The notes under the pieces are model-generated. The model had not been told where the DNA came from and made no database searches. It worked only from the letters and a program-made list of their open reading frames with translations. Source: Gymnopus androsaceus JB14 (lineage: Eukaryota > Basidiomycota > Agaricomycetes > Agaricales > Omphalotaceae). Taken from it: DNA of 64,000 bases. The stretch is taken from NCBI GenBank assembly GCA_009733575.1, contig ML769571.1, forward strand, positions 62,001-126,000, written 5' to 3'. Each line of letters opens with the position of its first letter. Position 1 is the first letter of the stretch. Shown here one piece after another: positions 24,901 through 36,093 of this stretch. The translations under genes were made by a program, and so were the position numbers.

Positions 24901-26591
24901 GGTCCCTTGAATCGATCTGCTTCAACGAATACCCGCATTGTGTGGGCATATGAACTATATATCGCCACACTGGCGACATATGCTGAGCCGTAGTTCATGG
25001 CGTACAGGCCAATATCATGCTGCCGGGGACCAATGGTACGTCGAAGCGTGTACGGAGTGGTATGAAGGACAAGTAAGTTGACTGGGAGACCAGACGAAAG
25101 GATGTGGTGTAGACCAGAGGAACCTAGATCGTGCGACCACGTGGATGAGACCACTATCCAGCGTGAGCGCAAGCAGAAATGATGCTTCATGGCTAACAGC
25201 GGTTCAATGGAAGCGCAATGCAAACTGTGCTCGAGGGTTTGGGCAACTTCCTCTCCGGTATGGCTCGTGACATCGTCTCGAGTACGATACCATTTACTCA
25301 AGAGAGAATGCAGCTCTTTACCCGTGGATGAATTATGCATGATGCCTGCGACATGCTTGATCAGCTTCTCTCGCTCTTCAAACTGGCCACGAACTCGGCC
25401 CAGCGCGAATTCGGGGTTCGTAGCGAGTCGTCCGTGAGATGCAGTCATGCTGGGTGAATTGGATAATTCGAATCGAGTTCCAAAGAGACGCTTAAGCATC
25501 TCAAGGTAACACGATTCGTGTTTTGGAATGAGTGGAGGTGTGATTGGGTTAGAAGATGTGAATGATCCAAGTTGGACCCGATGCGCTGGTGAATTCGCAT
25601 TAACGGAGCTGAGTAGCGCTTCAATATCAGAGTCGGTGATGCTACTCGTGCTGCTTCCGAGAATGACCACTGCGTACAATGGGCATGACGCCGCGTTGCT
25701 GTAATGCACGGATTACCTCTAAATAGAATGGGGTCCATTTCATAGACCAATCCTGAAGCTGCTCAAGTACAAAGACATGACTTGTGGATGGGGGTATTAC
25801 TTCAAGGATGGATAATGAAGGAAGAGGTGTTATTATCTTGGGAAATATAAGTCGAACAGCAGCAAGGGATGTTTCAGGCATACCTTGGGATATATAAGGC
25901 GAACACCGGCAGTGGATATTTCAGGCATACAATGATGCCCAACAACGAAAACAACGATATTAATCTCTGAATCCTGCCCTGAAGAGTGAGAAGCAAGTGG
26001 ATGTAAAGTTCGTGAAGTGAGGGAAGATAGACTGGATGACGCGACTTCATATGCCCTCCATCGTCCGTCTATGTCAGAAAAGCTACTGAGATCCTTTCCC
26101 ATCTCTTTGTGAACAAAGTTGACAATAGACTGTTTTGGAATTTCCATGCCGGTTCCTGAGGTAGCATCTTCATTGCGAGAATAGGCATGAATTACTGCTA
26201 GACCTAACGAGGTGGCCAAGTATGAAGCAATGATGGAGTTGTCGTGGGCTTCAAGGGGTGTTACAGAGAGCAGGAAGAAGGGAAAAGCACTGTGAAGAAG
26301 AGAGACGGAGGAGAAGTCATTCCGAACCTCAATATGAATGACAATTGGAAGGCTGCTGAGATCGCCTGCATGAGGAAGAAGCAGTTTTGGCAAGGAGCCT
26401 GCGCAGTCTGAGGCAGTCAACGATACGAGACCTGACTCGGAATTGAAAGCACGACGAATAGCGGCCACTGGGTCTTCTCCAGAGGATAAAAACATAAGAT
26501 TGGATGCATGATTTCCAGAAATTTGTGGAAAAGTGGTGATTACAGTCTGCGAGACAAGCTGGGCAATGCGAGCGATAACAGAGTTGGACAT
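21951..26591 (-). CDS. MET5: Sulfite reductase [NADPH] hemoprotein beta subunit
   Basis: Large multi-exon gene, about 1,450 residues. The N-terminal pyruvate:ferredoxin oxidoreductase-like region starts [18 protein letters not shown]; a flavodoxin-like domain follows ([46 protein letters not shown]). Then come the nitrite/sulfite reductase half-domains: [59 protein letters not shown]. The siroheme/4Fe-4S ligands are present as CVSFPSC (C-x5-C) near 22545 and CPAGC (C-x3-C) near 22315. C-terminus TDGQEWM, stop 21951-21953. It reduces sulfite to sulfide for cysteine and methionine synthesis. One extra base at about 25690-25695 breaks the frame between ALQQ and [14 protein letters not shown]. 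An intron at 25837-25883 is a tandem copy of the upstream exon end (see findings). Confidence 0.93.
25837..25930 (-). repeat. 47-bp tandem duplication inside MET5
   Basis: Two head-to-tail copies, 25837-25883 and 25884-25930, identical at 40 of 47 positions. On the coding strand each begins GTATGCC and ends CCCAAG. One copy must be removed for the frame to stay open, since 47 is not a multiple of three; GT and AG are positioned for this. Confidence 0.9.
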
Positions 26592-27258
26592 GACTGAGAG
26601 TTATCTTGTCGTGGGGAAGCAATTATATCGCACCCCATCAGAATTGAAACTTTATAATACGCGAAGCAAAGAAATAATGATTACCTCCATGTTCTGCGAT
26701 GGAAGAAGCATCAGAAAGTTGTTAACTCCGAAATAAGCGCCGGAAACACAGAGCGCTTTGAAGCACTTTGAAGCGCCAATTATGGATTTTACCGGACCAG
26801 CTTGCAGAGGTGTTAGGGTCATCGATGATGGGATCTATGCAAGGCTTCAGTTTCTACAGTAGCACCAGGTGAATAAGTACTACTTCAACTCGTTCGAAAA
26901 CTTATCGGCTCAGGAACTTAGCTCCGCTCGGCTCAGCTTAGCTCCATTCGGCCCAGCTTAGCTCCGTTAGCTCCACTCAGCTCGGCTTAGACCGGCTTTC
27001 GCTTTAGATAGCTGCGGCTCCGGCACTTGAGCTGATCCGATTCTGTTGTAGTGGGAATTATAAGTATGAACTTTGACGGTTCAATCGTTAATTCGACAGT
27101 AAGATAATGGACATACAACATCGACACCTCTCTGATACATTGTCATAAGATACTGTAGATCATACAAATGATAATTAGTTAGTAAAGAAGAAAATTGGAA
27201 GAGAATAAAGAAAGGCCAAAATACACGGATAATGTGTCAAGAAAATTAGTGGGTACAA
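26592..27258. other. Intergenic: MET5 promoter side and transcription-factor 3' end
   Basis: 667 bp. It contains the MET5 upstream region (minus strand), a short repeat of the form CTTTGAAGCA at about 26755-26775, and a degenerate GC-skewed repeat tract at 26917-26992 listed separately. No coding frame is supported. Confidence 0.5.
26917..26992. repeat. Degenerate AGCTCCGCTCGGCTC-type tandem repeats
   Basis: The words CTTAGCTCCG, CTCGGCTCAG and CCCAGCTTAGCTCC recur five or six times in about 75 bp, in imperfect units of 10-22 bp. Confidence 0.75.
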
Positions 27259-30200
27259 TCAGTTACCCGGTACAAAACCACTAGAAGTAACAAATTCCTG
27301 CCAGGCGGTATGCATCATGTTCTGATCCGGGGATCCTGAACTAGACCGCCTCTGCGGAACAGGACTAGAATCCAGCATTGGGGCATAGGAATTAGGTGGA
27401 AGTCGAAGCGCCGTAGTCATATACATGGAAGTATTGTGGGAACGACGATACTCCTGAAGATCCATTCATCGATGAGTTTGGGTGATGGTGGTGGTGAGGT
27501 TGCTGTTGCTGGAAGGATGGATCCACAGATGGCATCGTGGAATGAGAATGAGGAGCAGAAGCTATTGGATAGTTGACGGCCTCCGAGTGGAAACCGTTCG
27601 TTCCAGGCAAGGAAGTGAGGCCGTACATCGATACAGGCGACATCTCGGCACCATCAGAGTAAGAGTTACTACTCGATGCCGATGCTGGTTGTTGTTGCTG
27701 CTGGAACGAGTTGAGATATTCCACCAAATTTGGATCGGCCTGCGCTGCAGTAGGAGACAACGGGAGGGGAACAACTGGATGCTGGGAGTTTGGGGATCGG
27801 TCAAACATAGGCGGAGAGCCCGGCTCCTTTTTCACCAATCGAGTTTTTCCGCCTAGTATCGCTAGTTCGTCGTTTTCGCTCGTAGGAACATGAGGGTCCA
27901 TGGACCCGAGCCTTCCAGGGGAAGATCTACTTCCCTTGCGGAACTCGTCTAAAGATTCATGGGCTCGGTTTTGAAGATCAAGCATAATTTTCTAAAGAGA
28001 CGACGTGTCAATGATACACTTGCGTGTTGCATTTTGAGCCTAGAACATGGTGATAACTCACAAGAACTTGGTTTGCCCTGAATCCAGTTGCGGTTTTTGA
28101 GAACAGCTCGCAAGCCGAATCGAGTTGCCCGAGTGCGGAAGGCGCTAAGCTCATGGACGGGCAACGAGTGACTATCGAACCAAGTATGATCTAAAGAGGT
28201 AGGGTGTATAAGCTAGAGAAAGTAGCGATCGATAAACAACAGCGAAACTCACTGCGCACGAGAACATATGGGCCCATAAGAACCAAATTCGTTCGCTCAG
28301 ATCCTTTAATTGACTGTGCAAGTTCCGCATTAATGCGACCAAGGAACCTGCACTTCGGTATGCTGCAATGACAGAAGTACCGTAAGGACTTCCAAGTGGG
28401 TCCTTGGGATGGTCACTAATAGCTCGGGCGAAGAAACTCCTGTGCAGATCTACATAATCTCTGTAAACATAGCAAACATACCACTATAATATCGAATAAA
28501 ACCCACATAGAAGATCTAAACGATTGACTCTCGTGAGCACTAGAGCTTCAGAGGAAGAAAGTTTACTCACTCATTTCTCGGATCGCAAGGACAATATGCC
28601 GTTGAAGCGTGAGCATCGTCGAAGTGCTCTGGAACCCAGCGGACATAGGCTCCGAGTTCCCAAATCCTGCAACTTGAAGAATGGACGGAACAGGGAAAGC
28701 TCTCAGCTTTCGGTCGAGCTGAAGGACTGTCGGATATGTCGGAGTCTTTGCGCCAAATGCCTGGTCATGCATGAGATTCATGCATTCACTTACGAACCGA
28801 TGTTTCCAAGCATGGACTACAAACGAGGTTAGTATCTATCATCAATAGATCGACTCGGAACCTACATATTCTATCTTCCGTCAGATCACTGTTAAGTTCG
28901 TAAGGCATCTTGCAGTCGACATGAGGAAGAGACAAGGACGGTGGACGCGCAAAGGTGAAGCATTGCCAGGAATCGTAGGTAAACAACTCCCAAAAGAATT
29001 GGCGGCGGCGATGCGCTTCTTCCATTTCCACGCCTTTCCAGCGTCCACTATCTCGATCTATGGAAGGTCAACCTGGAATTCTTACTCTTTCGGCAGGCGC
29101 TGGACTCACGTAGACCAATCTAAAAGGAAGGTCATTCAATGCGACGGGAACAATCAGAAAACATGGTACTTACAGTTTGTGACAGTTTAACTGCCAATCC
29201 CATCTAGAAAAAATGATACTTGGTCAATAAAGGCATACGGCTTGATACCAACATAGTACTTACAATTGCCCACCTCGTTCCAGTATTAGTGCCGTGGCGG
29301 TCAGAAAGGAAGAGATAATAAGTCATCAGGAACTATCGTAAAGGATTAAATCATATTTGGACTGGACTGAACAAATGACCTACTAAAGCTTGAACAGCGG
29401 TAATGGTAGGGGCGTCGAGGAATGAGTCCTGGAAAAGTGCAGCCTTGGCTAGTTGATGGTATTTCTCCGCTTCAACGTTATACGGAGGAAGAGAGGTATC
29501 GACGAGGGAGCCGATAGCCAATATGATGAACATCAGGGCGAGTCTATGTGACAGGAGAGGGTCATCTGCAAGAGGACCAGCTCCGTAAAACTGACTCCAC
29601 ACTTCATAGTTGAAGACGTCTACAGAGACAGGATTATACCTGAGCAAAGTCAGTTGGATAAATCATAATATCACAAGAGGCACGCACATCCAAGCCGCAT
29701 GTCGGTAGTAGATATTGCGAAGTTCTATGGCTCTTTCGGCTGATGGGAGATACCAAAAGAGATTCTGTAAACTGATTGGTTGCAATATCTCGGCAGGAGT
29801 TGCTGTTATCGTTAATGCAGATGCACGGGCTAGTATCTGTGGGGGTAAAACCGCCTGCAAGTTGTGCATGGGGGTTTGAGAACCAGGAGCATCGTCTTCA
29901 GAAGATTCATTCTGGGTGTAAACTCCATCAGCATTACACAGTTAGTATGGAGCTATTGATATCACCGACCTGAAGGAAGAGCTGGGCAGTGATAGTGCAT
30001 TCAGCATGGAACGAGCGAGGCAAGCACTTCGTTTGTGACTCACCCACGAGTTCGCCGTCTGACCAAAGAACTTTGCCTTGCCCGAAAGACTGATAGACAG
30101 TGACCCAAACGCATCCACGACATCAGGATTTGGTTCTTCCTCTTTTGCGGTACCATTCGGCTGGTTTCTAGCAGCGGGAGCCTCGCGTTGGAGAGGCGCC

Positions 30201-30763
30201 TTGACTTTTAATAGCTCTTCTGATAATAAGGGATGCTGATCATGTGTCAATTGACTGTGGTCGGAGCGTAAAGCGTCTTCAAGCTCCCGAACACGGTTTG
30301 CTAGCTCATGTATTTTTTCATGCAGCTCTTGGGTGGATGCGAGAACAAATCTGGGGATTTGTTGAGATATGTGCTTTAGGGATAGAGTAGGGCGTACCGG
30401 TTGCCTTGTCCAGTGGTCAAAGAGCCCTAATTCGATCGCAACAATCTGTTGGTGACTGGGAACCATATACAAAGAGGACAAGAACGTACATCGGGACAGA
30501 TGGCAGCTGTTCTGTAGTATTGTTCGGAACAGAGGTCAAGAGGTAGAATGGGAAGCAACTCACCCACGCTTAACGCAAGAGCCACAGGGTATATTACGAT
30601 CGCAGCGCAACTTGAGTCTGGATAAAGCAAATAAGAATGGCGTAGAGGCATGAAAAATAGTTCAAGTTTACCGTCTACATTCTGCGCAAGAGAGTCTTGT
30701 GCCACCCTTTCGTCTTTTTCGTTGCGCGGTGTCCTCTGTGCGTTTCGGGGATGAGGAGGACAT
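27259..30763 (-). CDS. Zn2Cys6 fungal transcription factor, copy A
   Basis: Start MSSSSPKRTED at 30763. The binuclear zinc cluster is split by short introns: CAECRRLKLRCDRNIPCGSC, then VKRGTAAICP, giving six cysteines with GAL4-type spacing. A coiled-coil dimerisation helix follows (LHEKIHELANRVRELEDALR). The middle carries the fungal-specific transcription factor domain, with FFGQTANSW, RAIELRNIYYRHAAWM and LAIGSLVDTSLPPYNVEA. The C-terminus is rich in Gln, His, Ser and Pro (SFQQQQQPA, QQPHHHHHP). The final part ends SSGFVPGN, stop 27259-27261; the frame shifts somewhere in 27390-27440, probably one base. Copy B at 38009-41369 is a paralogue with the same order of motifs. DNA target and regulon unknown; no biosynthetic cluster is adjacent. 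Confidence 0.88.
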
Positions 30764-31854
30764 GATGGCGGGAGAATGAGAGGAAGAAGGGCACGTCCTA
30801 TAGAGATTCTCAATCTACAAGTCGGTGATTGCCGTAGTATTTGGTACAAACTTTGAATTTTAATCGGCTTTCGTTGAGTATTCGATTGCTTCCTGGTATG
30901 TTCGGCAAAATGCAAAATGGTTTCAAGAAGGCTCAGCTGAGTACTACGGCAACTGGGTACAGCGACTGGATACGGCGACTGGGTACAGCTACTGGGTACA
31001 GCTGGGCTTTGCGTTGGCCTGTACTAGACACCTGCCTGCCAAAGCTTAACTCGGCAGTGGAACCGATTCCAACTTTGTGGATAACCACTTTCGGATATTC
31101 GGATCGAAATGTCGAAATGCGTGCAAAAGATGTGTTTCTTCAATATGAATGAATTACTCACAGAAATTTCCTTGCAATTCGGGAGTGCCGAATCCCAGCT
31201 CGACGCAAAAGGCAAGTCTTTTGTACATGATATTTGCTAAACAGATAGCTGTCGTACTAGCCAGTCCTCGATATAGTTTCAAGTTGCGGTAGCGTCTCAG
31301 GATGTGAGAATGAGTTCAAGACGAGGGAGGTCAAAGCAGTGATATCACAATATATTCTTCCGTCGCTCAGCGCCCCGCTCCGACACTGCTCCTCACAGCG
31401 CCTGATATTTTAGGGAATTCTTTTTCCGTATATGGTGACAAGGTATTATTCGGAAAACTACAAGCTTAGCTAGAATAACAGGTTCTCGCTTGGTGGAGAT
31501 AGTTTTGGACTGCAGTCAACTTGCCGGAGCACAGAAAATAGCGACGAGGGACGGAATTGACAGCAGGCCCTGTACTAGGGATATATATGGAATCTCATTA
31601 TCCAGCTGTGTGCTCTACACGTCGTTTCAGGATCATGTATAGTAGTCTGCTTATCAGAGACTAATATGCACTGATTGTCTAAAGTACATTATGCAAGAAT
31701 ACTATCGTATGTGGATCTGTAGTAAAATCTACGTCGGTGTAGAACTTGAATGTCGGACCTAACAATGGGGAGGAATACGTCAATTGATTTTAGTCTCCAC
31801 TATGTAGCAGGTAGGAGGCGCCCCGGCCAAAGCGTATTATAGTCGCCTCTGAAA
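30764..31854. other. Intergenic: promoter side of transcription factor A
   Basis: 1.09 kb between the start of transcription factor A and the 3' end of the hypothetical minus-strand gene. It holds an imperfect tandem repeat at 30942-31005. Scattered short frames such as 30841-31152 (+) overlap the repeat and have no recognisable product. Confidence 0.5.
30942..31005. repeat. Imperfect GCGACTGGGTACA tandem repeat
   Basis: Four to five units of about 14-15 bp built on ACTGGGTACAGC, such as AACTGGGTACAGC, GACTGGATACGGC, GACTGGGTACAGCT and ACTGGGTACAGC, placed about 240 bp upstream of transcription factor A. Confidence 0.8.
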
Positions 31855-32744
31855 TTAAACACGACACCACAGTTCAGGCGTCCAATTCGCTCCAGCGATA
31901 TGAATCAGACGAGTCATACAAAGTTTTTCTGGAACAAAATTCTTGTTCCTTCTCCACCGTTCGTCAGATTCACTGAATCGTGGTTCCCTCAGTATAGAAT
32001 TCTCATTATAAACCTGCAAATATTCGCGACGACTCATTAACAGATAGCTTAAATAAGACAGAAAAGGCAAACGAACATCATCATCGCAGTCCATCCGCTG
32101 AAAGTGCTCTTGAATCGCGGCTAGAATTCGAACTAATAATTGTACACGGGAGATTTCGTGTTTTGTTTCAAGCCGGATAGAAAAAGGCCATTCGTATCCC
32201 GGTAGCTGAATTGGTAAATTAAGTACATATTATCACCGTGCTGAACGTCCGTTACGCACCTGCATAAACATAACCACATTTGGATACCTATAGCCCGATT
32301 CTCGTGTAAAAAGCTGTGCGTTACCTGCCTCGACGTTGTCTAGTCCCCCCAAAGTCACCCCAAGTTCGTTGGCACCCCGTTCTTGAAGGTGAGGAATGAC
32401 AGGTCGATAGAACTGGTCTCGTACAACTCGGATTGAAAAGTAGGCATGGGCACCAAGATGTGATTTGGTGGCCCAGCTTGAGCTGCTAGATGGAGTGAGT
32501 TGTTGTTTGGAGAAGGAGATAGCAGCGGTTTCGTGCAAAGGATGTGATCACGGCGGGCCACAGTGTGAGGAAAGGTATCAGCAACTCCAGAAGACATGGG
32601 GCCAGAGCTATTCCATGCCGCATCTAAGGATAGCCTGAGGAAAGCAGGGCCGAGCCTAGGGGTGTCTGAGCGACTCGTGCTCGTAATGGAACGGCGAGCT
32701 GGGTTCATTTCTCTGCTCAACATTGGGTGTGCTGTGGTAGTCAC
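31855..32744 (-). CDS. Hypothetical protein
   Basis: At least two exons on the minus strand. The N-terminus MTTTAHPMLSREMNPARRS is Ser/Arg-rich. A more ordered section follows (SIRVVRDQFYRPVIPHLQ, then NELGVTLGGLDNVEA, RYPNVVMFMQ). A 54-bp intron with gtgcgt donor leads to LPGYEWPFSIRLETKHEISR and a C-terminus ending ANWTPELWCRV. I do not recognise the family. The frame changes around 32430-32445 in a run of T; adding one T would link the two halves. The C-terminal third has a clear mix of charged and hydrophobic residues that supports coding. It sits 330 bp from the coiled-coil gene on the same strand. Confidence 0.55.
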
Positions 32745-33076
32745 AGAGCGCAGAGGGGAATTGGCTTTCGGGTCACATCTTTAAAGGAAGAGTAGGCGGT
32801 CTAGTATGAACCACATCCGCCAGAGGTGGCCAATGAAACAAGGGAAAACAAGCGCTTGATGGTTGGACCAGGAAGAATGTCTAAATTGTTGATTCTACGT
32901 AGCCAAACTAACAAGTGGTATTATCCTAAGTATGGAACGAATGCATGGGTATTAAGAGCGTGAATAAGGGCGTGAGATGTCATAAAACATTAATACTTAA
33001 CAGAACGAGAGCAGCGACAGATCTAATGAATACAATGTTAAGTATGACCAACCATCATTGAAGAAACGGTAGAGAA
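32745..33076. other. Intergenic spacer
   Basis: 332 bp between two minus-strand genes, expected to hold the promoter of the hypothetical gene and the 3' UTR of the coiled-coil gene. Nothing else seen. Confidence 0.45.
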
Positions 33077-34623
33077 TTAAGCGGCAACCTTCTGTTCTCC
33101 CAAATCCACAGTGACCAAATCATCCTTGCTCGGACGAGAGCTACCCGAACTGACTTCCCTAACCATGACATTATCGTCGTGGTCAGAGATAGGACTAAGA
33201 GGTTCTTCGATGGAAGATGTTTCCGACCGTGATTCGTAGCTGTACATGGATGCTCGATGAGCGTCATCGAGATTGGTAGGAACAGGAATGGAGACGGAAG
33301 AGATGCTGGATTGCCTGCTGAAGAAACCGCCAAGCTTTTTCGATATCTGCGTAGGTGTCCCGGTTACGGAAGCAGCAGGTATAGAAGGCGAGTCAACGGA
33401 AGATGGAGCTGGAGTTGGTCCGTTCGCAGCAGGCTTGGCACTCCATAGCTTGAAGCCCCAGCCCGCCTTTGAAGCCGGAGTGTCGGCTTCATTGCCAGTA
33501 GTAGATGCGGGAGGAGGTGGGAGCTTTATCGAGGCAGTGTCAAATCCATTCTGCCCACTACCGATATTGTTTTCTTGGATAAATGCCCGTAATGCTGTGA
33601 CACAAGTCTCTGACGCTTCCCGACCCTCAACCGCTTCCGACAGCTCGTGCCTCGTGTCTTCCAAGTCTGATTTGAGCGAAGCAATCTCTTTGCGGAGGGC
33701 CTGAAGCTCGGCACTGGAAACACCGGTAGCATCCTCTTGGGGAGGACCGGGAGATAAACGAGTACCAAAGAACCCAGACATTCTCTTTGATGCCATAGGT
33801 GACGGGTTCGGGTTGGGGTTCTCGCCAGGCATGGTGAGGACCTGAGCGTGAGTGGAATCCGAGCTGAAACCGAGACCTTGGAGACCCGAGTCAGACACTG
33901 AAGAAATACGTCTGTGTCCATTGGGTCTGCCATTGAACGAACCTGTAAGGGGAGTGAAGGAAGAAGAAGCACGCTTTGAAGGAGGACTGAGGTTGGCACG
34001 AGACAAATCGAGCGGCGCGATAACGCTCTGCCGACGATTTTCCGTTTGTAAACGCATAAGGCCACGTCTGAGGAAGAGAATTAGTCTTGGTATGCGAGAT
34101 GGCGTATCATGAATACTAACCGACTTTCTTCAACCTTGGTCCTGAGTAAAGAAATGGCTTCCTCATCGTCCTTGTTCTTTCTCCGTGCCTCCATAAGGTC
34201 ATCCTCCATATTGGTAGCCTTATCGGTCATATGCTGGAGAGCATCCTGGAGCTCGGCCTCGCGTGAATGCGCTGAAGATAACAGATTTACCAAATCGTCT
34301 CTTTCCTTTGTCATGTCGGTAAGAGAACGACGGAGCTGCGAGATAATGTGCGCAAGCACGTCTGGGTCCAGAGAATCTCTCAGTTGAGAGATGACTGGAG
34401 CACTCTGCTGAGTCTGCATAGAAGCATTATGCGCTGGCGTGGGTGGCAGAGATTCCATATCAAGTTGGCGTTCCAACTCAAGGCTAAGATCTATCGAAAA
34501 TGGCCTTGCTTGCGAAGCGGATAGTGGCTCTATGGGAGCAAAATCTGAGCTGTCTGCACTGGGAGGAGCCTGAAACTGTAATGAGGGCTGAGGGCTGGTC
34601 ATGGCGGAAGTGGTTAAAGACAT
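33077..34623 (-). CDS. Coiled-coil, Ser/Pro-rich protein
   Basis: Two exons. The first begins MSLTTSAMTSPQPSLQFQAP (start 34623, chosen as the first Met of the Ser/Pro-rich stretch; an in-frame Met lies further up at 34725 and one down at 34602). It contains a coiled coil, LAHIISQLRRSLTDMTKERD to EEAISLLRTKVEESR. After an intron near 34060-34115 the text resumes with RLQTENRRQSV, MSGFFGTRLSPGPP, a second coiled coil ELQALRKEIASLKSDLEDTR and a variant of the FFG motif, LGGFFSRQSS. It ends TVDLGEQKVAA, stop 33077-33079. No enzyme motif. The two coiled coils and the phospho-acceptor-rich linkers suggest a scaffold. It is divergent from RHO3 with 251 bp between start codons. Confidence 0.75.
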
Positions 34624-34874
34624 AAAATGCGTGAGACGTTCCGTTTCAAGGTATGGCAACCGTGAAACAAATAAATTGCTGGGCCATGCGACATACGGCC
34701 GGAAAGGAATGCGATGTTTGTACACTACCAGTACAGAGTGTAGTGGCTTTTAGTTATATTGCAGTGAACCTCTCGCAGTTTCCGAGTCTCTCCAAGTCAT
34801 AACCCCTGTTCGGCTGCCAATCAAAAATTTGGGACCGACCGACACGTGCTCGCTCTTACTCCTTCTCCTCCACC
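34624..34874. promoter_or_regulatory. Divergent promoter: coiled-coil gene / RHO3
   Basis: 251 bp between two start codons on opposite strands, so both promoters must overlap here unless 5' UTR exons lie elsewhere. A CT-rich stretch (about 34850-34873) immediately precedes the RHO3 start. No specific factor site is claimed. Confidence 0.5.
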
Positions 34875-35908
34875 ATGCTCTGCGGCTCCTCAAAGGGTGC
34901 TTCTTTTGGTCGTAGAACGGTGCGTGCTTTGCTCTCTCCCTGCAAACATTACCCTGACACATCGGCCAACAGATTCAACGCAAAGTCGTCGGTAAGGCTT
35001 CGCCATCTCAGTTGGTTAACGGTCGTTCACTACCTTTTCAGTATGTGGCGATGGAGCCTGTGGTACGCGTTTATTATATCGCTTATAATCTCATTAACGT
35101 GTAATAATACAGGCAAAACTTCTTTGTTGAATGTCTTTACCAGAGGTTTCTTTACTCAAGTCTAGTGAGTTGCGTCACATCATACTTGCAACATCTCTCA
35201 AAGTTGCGGTCATATAGCGAGCCTACAGTGTTTGAGAACTATGTCCATGATATTTGGATTGACGAAACCCCTGTGGAACTGAGCTTATGGGATACAGCCG
35301 GCAAGTCTCTACTTGGGATGATTGGCACAACGATTTTGATTCTGGACTCACAGGGCAGGAAGAGTTTGACCGGTTGCGATCATTGTCGTATGCAGAGACT
35401 CATGTTATCATGATTTGTTTCTCTGTGCGTAGCTTTGTTCTATCTTGTCTTTCATACGAGTTGACTGTCTCGCGTTGCAGGTGGACAATCCGGTATCACT
35501 GGAAAATGTGGAAAGCAAGGTCAGCCCTCGCATGCTCAAGCTGTTCAAATTATGTTCAAGTCGATGTTAGTGGCTGGACGAGATTTTGGAATATTGCCCA
35601 GGTGTAAAGCTGGTGCTTGTAGCCTTAAAATGTGATCTCCGCGACGACTTTACAGTAAAGGAGCGGCTACAGCGATATGGATCACATCCAGTGCAATATG
35701 AGGAGGGGTTGACGGTTGCAAGACGAATACGAGCATCTCGTTACCTTGGTGCGTAATCACCGACGTCTTGAGTCTATATATCTCATTTACGCTCTATCTA
35801 GAATGCAGCTCGAAACACAATCGAGGTGTGACCGAAGTATTTTATGAAGCTGCTCGCGTATCTCTGGGCTCGCGAGGCAAGAACTCGGATGGTTGTGTGG
35901 TTACGTGA
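34875..35908 (+). CDS. RHO3: Rho-type small GTPase Rho3
   Basis: Small GTPase in many short exons; start MLCGSSKGASFGRRT. The P-loop GDGACGKTS is assembled from three exons (about 34980-35115). Switch I YEPTVFENYVHDIWIDE, switch II WDTAGQEEFDRLRS, then ETHVIMICFSVDNPVSLENV, the nucleotide motif LVALKCDLRDD and ECSSKHNRGVTEVFYEAARV follow. The C-terminus is CVVT, a CAAX box for prenylation, stop 35906-35908. PTVFENYVHDI and ASRYLECSSKHNRGV match fungal Rho3, which steers polarised exocytosis and actin together with formins. Intron at about 35518-35570 joins ENVESK to WLDEILEYCPGVK. The length fits a complete protein of about 200 residues. Confidence 0.93.
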
Positions 35909-36093
35909 TTTGTATTCTTTATTTTCCTCGAACTATCTTATGCATCATACCCCATTGTACGCTCACTCAATATCTATGTATAACTAGATTTCGCTGCTTC
36001 CTTCATGCTTTTCACTTTGGGCACTGCTAGCACACGCATCACTATACTCTTATATTATATATGCCGACATAATTGCTTTCGAGATCTATCGAC

